A stretch of 64,000 nt of DNA. Source: Chrysoperla carnea. Taxonomy: Eukaryota; Arthropoda; Insecta; Neuroptera; Chrysopidae. Positions 60,784 to 64,000 of this stretch are shown piece after piece. The position numbers and the translations under genes are program-made. The stretch is taken from NCBI RefSeq assembly GCF_905475395.1, contig NC_058337.1:138825172-138889171 (forward strand), in the 5' to 3' direction. Positions within the stretch are counted from its first letter, which is position 1; every line of letters starts with the position of its first letter. Below the pieces are notes generated by a model, which worked only from the letters and a program-made list of their open reading frames with translations, made no database searches and was not told the DNA's origin.

Positions 60784-62382
60784 TTATTCCTCAATATGCG
60801 GTGGTGTTTCAAATGTATGAAATGGTGGAGGGGAGGTAAGTGTCCACTCAAGCGTATCAGCTCCTTCGCCCCAAGGATTATTTGGGCAGTCTTTGCCATA
60901 TTTCAACGTATAAAAAACGATAAACACAAAATAAAGAGCAGCCGCCATAGAAATTCCTGCTCCTATCGATGAAACCATATTCCAGCCGGTAAAAGCTTGA
61001 GGGTAGTCCGGTATTCTTCTTGGCATACCTGCAAGACCTAAAAAATGCTGCGGGAAGAAAGTGAGGTTAACACCGACAAAGGTAATCCAAAAATGGATTT
61101 TGCCTAAGATCTCGGGATATTGCTTGCCTGATATTTTACCGAACCAGTAATAAAAGCCGGCAAATGCAGTGAATAAAGCACCGAGTGACATCGTATAATG
61201 GAAATGTGCCACAACATAATATGTATCGTGCAGAACTCTATCAAGTGCCGAGTTTGATAAGATTATACCTGTTACGCCGCCGATCGTGAATAATATAATA
61301 AATCCTATAGAGAATAGTATAGGCGTTGGGAAAGTAATTGAGCCGCCCCACATAGTTGCGATCCAGCTAAATATTTTGATACCTGTTGGAATTGCAATAA
61401 TCATTGTTCCGGCAGTAAAATATATAAGGGCGTTGGAAGAAAGTCCAACTGTAAACATATGGTGAGCCCATATAATAAACCCGACAAAGCCGATTATTAC
61501 CATAGCTCCGACCATGCCTTGATAGCCAAATATTGGTTTACGTGAGAAAGTAGAAATAACTTGGCTTACAATACCAAAACCTGGAAGTATTACGATATAT
61601 ACTTCAGGGTGACCAAAAAACCAAAATAAGTGCTGAAATAATACTGGATCACCGCCACCATCAGTTTTAAAGACAGTAGTACCGAAATTAAGATCGGTAA
61701 GTAGCATGGTAATAGCTCCACCAAGCACTGGCATAGCTAAAATTATCAAGAATGCAATAACTAAAATAGACCAGACAAATAACGGCATTTTGAATAGTCC
61801 CATCCCGGGTGCTCTCATATTAAAGATAGTAACGATTAAGTTGATTGAGCCAAGTATTGATGAAAGATCTGTTAAATGCAGACTGAAAATAGCCATATCA
61901 ACCGCTGCTCCTGGATGTCCGCTTATACTACTTAAAGGAGGGTAGAGCGTCCAGCCTGTTCCTGGTCCGCCGTCAACAAAAGCTGATCCCATAAGTAGGA
62001 TAAAAGCCGGAACTAGCAACCAGAAACTGATGTTGTTGAGCCGTGGGAATGCCATATCGGGAGCATCTATTAGTAAAGGTACAAAGTAATTACCGAAACC
62101 ACCGAACAAAGCCGGCATGATCATAAAGAACACCATAACCACCGCATGTGCAGTAATCAACACATTATATAGGTGGAAATCATGATTTAGGAAAGTACCA
62201 CCCGGCATTGCAAGTTCTAGCCTAAACAGCAGCGAAAACAACCCGCCGACAATTCCGGCAAATATGGCAAATATGATATACATAATGCCGATATCCTTGT
62301 GATTAGTAGAAAACAGCCATCTCTTCCAGCCGTGCGGGGTGAGGTGATCATCGTGGTTTAAATCTTCAGTAGTTATATCCAT
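60784..62382 (-). CDS. coxA: Cytochrome c oxidase subunit I (open frame)
   Basis: CoxA is the haem-copper subunit of the aa3-type terminal oxidase in the bacterial inner membrane. The 532-residue frame is full length with twelve membrane helices. Key parts are [18 protein letters not shown] (CuB His and cross-linked Tyr), WAHHMFTVG (CuB histidines), [15 protein letters not shown] (haem ligands) and an early [14 protein letters not shown] (haem a His). The start ATG at 62382 and the end TPPHIEE fit Rickettsia. No lesion is visible. It lies downstream of coxB with one or two small genes between. An open frame of this length argues that the transfer is not very old. Confidence 0.97.
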   Translation of the reverse strand: MDITTEDLNHDDHLTPHGWKRWLFSTNHKDIGIMYIIFAIFAGIVGGLFSLLFRLELAMPGGTFLNHDFHLYNVLITAHAVVMVFFMIMPALFGGFGNYFVPLLIDAPDMAFPRLNNISFWLLVPAFILLMGSAFVDGGPGTGWTLYPPLSSISGHPGAAVDMAIFSLHLTDLSSILGSINLIVTIFNMRAPGMGLFKMPLFVWSILVIAFLIILAMPVLGGAITMLLTDLNFGTTVFKTDGGGDPVLFQHLFWFFGHPEVYIVILPGFGIVSQVISTFSRKPIFGYQGMVGAMVIIGFVGFIIWAHHMFTVGLSSNALIYFTAGTMIIAIPTGIKIFSWIATMWGGSITFPTPILFSIGFIILFTIGGVTGIILSNSALDRVLHDTYYVVAHFHYTMSLGALFTAFAGFYYWFGKISGKQYPEILGKIHFWITFVGVNLTFFPQHFLGLAGMPRRIPDYPQAFTGWNMVSSIGAGISMAAALYFVFIVFYTLKYGKDCPNNPWGEGADTLEWTLTSPPPFHTFETPPHIEE

Positions 62383-62432
62383 AATTATTATTCTGGTTGT
62401 GTTAAGTTTTTTTTAATTAAAACAATTCTATC

Positions 62433-63240
62433 TTAAAAATTAAGATTATACTTAAGTTTTACTTTTTTAAGATTATTTACATTTAATTTTAAAATATTCT
62501 CAAGCTTTATTTGATCCTTTGGTTTATTTTTAGTTATTATATAATTTATAAATGATGAGGTTCTTAAATGATTATAAGAATATTTTTTTTTAAATGTAAT
62601 TGCTTTTATTCGTAATTTCGGTATCACAATTGCAATATCTTCTAAAAGCGATTCAGTATATATCCATTCACATCTTTCCGTAGAATATCTTGAAAATCTT
62701 CCAATGAATGGTAAAATAGCCTTAAAGTTTATCTTTCTAAATCTAAATACTATATAAGTAAGACCCTGAAAAGCTGCTATATTTATTTTTTCACTTTCAT
62801 TTTTCCTAAGAAAGTATAAACATACTTCTAACGCTTCTTGATAATTTGAAGAGTTTTGACAAAAGCTTAGAATAAACTCTATTTTTTCTTCTTCATTATT
62901 TAAAGAGTATAGTAAATTTTTATCAGTAAATTTTTTTAATTTTTTATATGTAACAAAATCAATATCATTATTGAAACATGTCAAGTAAATTTTTCTTCTC
63001 AATCTTGGAACTAGATGAGCAATATCACCCAAAGTATTCATGATTTCACTTAAAAAATATTTATACTTACTATCGCTTTTTAAATGCTTAAATAGTAAAG
63101 GTAAAATTAACTCGTCTTTAATGTTATAAAATCTATGAACTAGTATTTGTAAAGCTTGACTTGCAGCTATTTGTCTAAATTCTTCTGAAGCTTTTAAGTT
63201 TTTGACCATATAGTCCCTTTTTAAACTCTTCTTCGCTCAT
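62433..63240 (-). pseudogene. Rickettsial hypothetical protein, helical-repeat-like, probable frameshift near the start
   Basis: The long frame from 63209 (MVKNLKASEEFRQIAASQALQILV) to 62433 encodes about 258 residues. It is rich in amphipathic helices, such as EALEVCLYFLRKNESEKINIAAFQGLTYIV and LLEDIAIVIPKLRIKA, like a HEAT-type repeat protein. A better start lies at 63238-63240, where MSEEEFKKGLYGQ would run into NLKASEEF if one A of the AAAAA run near 63203-63207 were extra. I therefore read it as a gene with one small insertion. The function is unknown. It sits between coxB and coxA. Confidence 0.65.
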
Positions 63241-63374
63241 TACCATGATTCATTACCTGCTGCTGCATCACTATTTAGTATTTCTTGATGCTTGTTAGAA
63301 TCAGTTATATCATTTAATAGCTTATTCAATTTAGATATTTTTGTATCAACAATTTTTTGAGTGTGAATTGCCAT
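63240..63374 (-). CDS. Small frame before the helical-repeat gene
   Basis: A 44-residue frame (MAIHTQKIVDTKISKLNKLL...AAAGNESW) ends in a TAATG overlap with the next start. That linkage suggests a real translationally coupled gene. No family is recognised, and it has no membrane segment. Confidence 0.5.
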   Translation of the reverse strand: MAIHTQKIVDTKISKLNKLLNDITDSNKHQEILNSDAAAGNESW

Positions 63375-63427
63375 AAAATTTTTAAATGTAATTATTTGTC
63401 AATTTTGGTTTTGTTGCATGGCTTTGA

Positions 63428-63603
63428 TGTCATTCCCGCGTAGATCGGTTTTTCCGTCTGAGCTAAGGAAATTACGAAGTAATCCAACTAAAAAATGCTA
63501 ATTTATAGTATTTTTTATTATTTTTTCTGGATTGCCACGCTCATTTCATTCGCTCGCAATGACGACTTTCGATCCACACAACAATGCCACGCGGGAATGA
63601 CAT
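63428..63603. repeat. Palindromic repeat between coxB and the coxA group
   Basis: GTCATTCCCGCGT near 63429-63441 pairs with CACGCGGGAATGAC near 63588-63601, enclosing GGATTGCCACGCTC and TCGCAATGACG stretches of the same family as the other palindromes. The short frame 63541-63738 on the minus strand is not a gene. Confidence 0.7.
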
Positions 63604-63667
63604 ATTAAAGTGTTTTTCGATCCATACAACAAAGCCGGACAAGTATGACATCAGGATAAAAACATAA

Positions 63668-64000
63668 TTAATTAGCTGCCAATTTTGAATTCTCACCATT
63701 TGCGACAACTTTATTCTTACTCGCAACCCAATTATCAAAATCCTCTTTGCTTACTACCTCTATAGCAATTGGCATAAAGCCGTGATTAATGCCGCAAAGC
63801 TCGGAACACTGCCCATAATATACGCTTTTTTGGCGACTCTTGTCCATGTTTCATTTACTCTTCCGGGTACGGCATCTATTTTAAAACCAAGAGATGGAAC
63901 AGCAAAACTATGTATTACGTCACCGGCTGTAATTAAAAATCTAACTGTAGCATTCTCGGGTATTACTATTCTATTATCAACATCTAATAATCTTTTTTGG
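63668..64000 (-). pseudogene. coxB: Cytochrome c oxidase subunit II, 3' part, frameshifted, cut by window edge
   Basis: CoxB carries the CuA centre that takes electrons from cytochrome c. From the edge the frame reads [40 protein letters not shown] (split: [31 protein letters not shown]), which includes the CuA His. One base is missing near 63840-63846 (TWTKSRQK expected). The rest, [23 protein letters not shown] with the CuA Cys-Cys-His-Met ligands, reads in the next frame and ends at the TAA of 63668-63670. Only the C-terminal half is in the window. Confidence 0.92.

Overview
The window is a piece of a Rickettsia-type chromosome that appears to sit inside a eukaryotic, probably arthropod, nuclear genome. 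The bacterial origin is clear from the tRNA-Trp, secE, nusG, rplK, rplA, rplJ, rplL, rpoB, rpoC cluster. Other markers are secA beside a parvulin-type prolyl isomerase, coxB/coxA, an Atm1-like ABC transporter, DUF378 and RDD proteins, small palindromic repeats, and many insertion sequences (IS200/IS605, IS3, IS982, IS21, IS256, IS630) plus a group II intron. AT-rich codon use and protein sequence both look rickettsial. I recognised families by eye and ran no database search.

Three elements of eukaryotic type interrupt the bacterial DNA, each with target-site duplications. A Ty3/gypsy-type LTR retrotransposon (4993-10079, 4-bp duplication) splits an auxin-efflux-carrier-type permease gene. A 5'-truncated LINE (about 33413-37245, 13-bp duplication) splits an IS630 transposase gene. 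A 15.3-kb Polinton/Maverick-like element (44854-60148, 6-bp duplication, about 1.3-kb terminal inverted repeats) splits a 5-formyltetrahydrofolate cyclo-ligase gene. In each case the two bacterial halves rejoin in frame once the element and one duplication are removed. Such elements move in nuclei, so the bacterial DNA was most likely already nuclear when they arrived.

The genes agree with this. Genes essential in any living bacterium carry nonsense changes or small indels: secE, nusG, rplK, rplJ, rplL, rpoB, rpoC, secA and coxB. At least seventeen lesions are visible. rplA, coxA, the RDD gene, the C26 peptidase gene, DUF378 and most IS200 transposase genes remain open, so the decay is fairly young.

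Layout: 1-4992, relA/spoT fragment, IS200, ABC transporter pseudogene, GIY-YIG fragment, IS3, IS200, permease tail; 4993-10079, LTR element; 10080-12600, permease head, IS200, IS982 remnant, tRNA-Ala, nested palindromes; 12598-19409, group II intron containing IS21 containing IS200, then IS256 and broken IS200/IS21 copies; 19492-32269, the translation/transcription cluster and DUF378; 32376-37700, IS200/IS630/LINE nest; 37774-44587, tRNA-Ala, small protein, parvulin, secA, Fic fragment, IS200, palindromes, C26 peptidase; 44584-60406, split cyclo-ligase with the Polinton; 60406-64000, RDD, coxA, a hypothetical protein and the 3' part of coxB.
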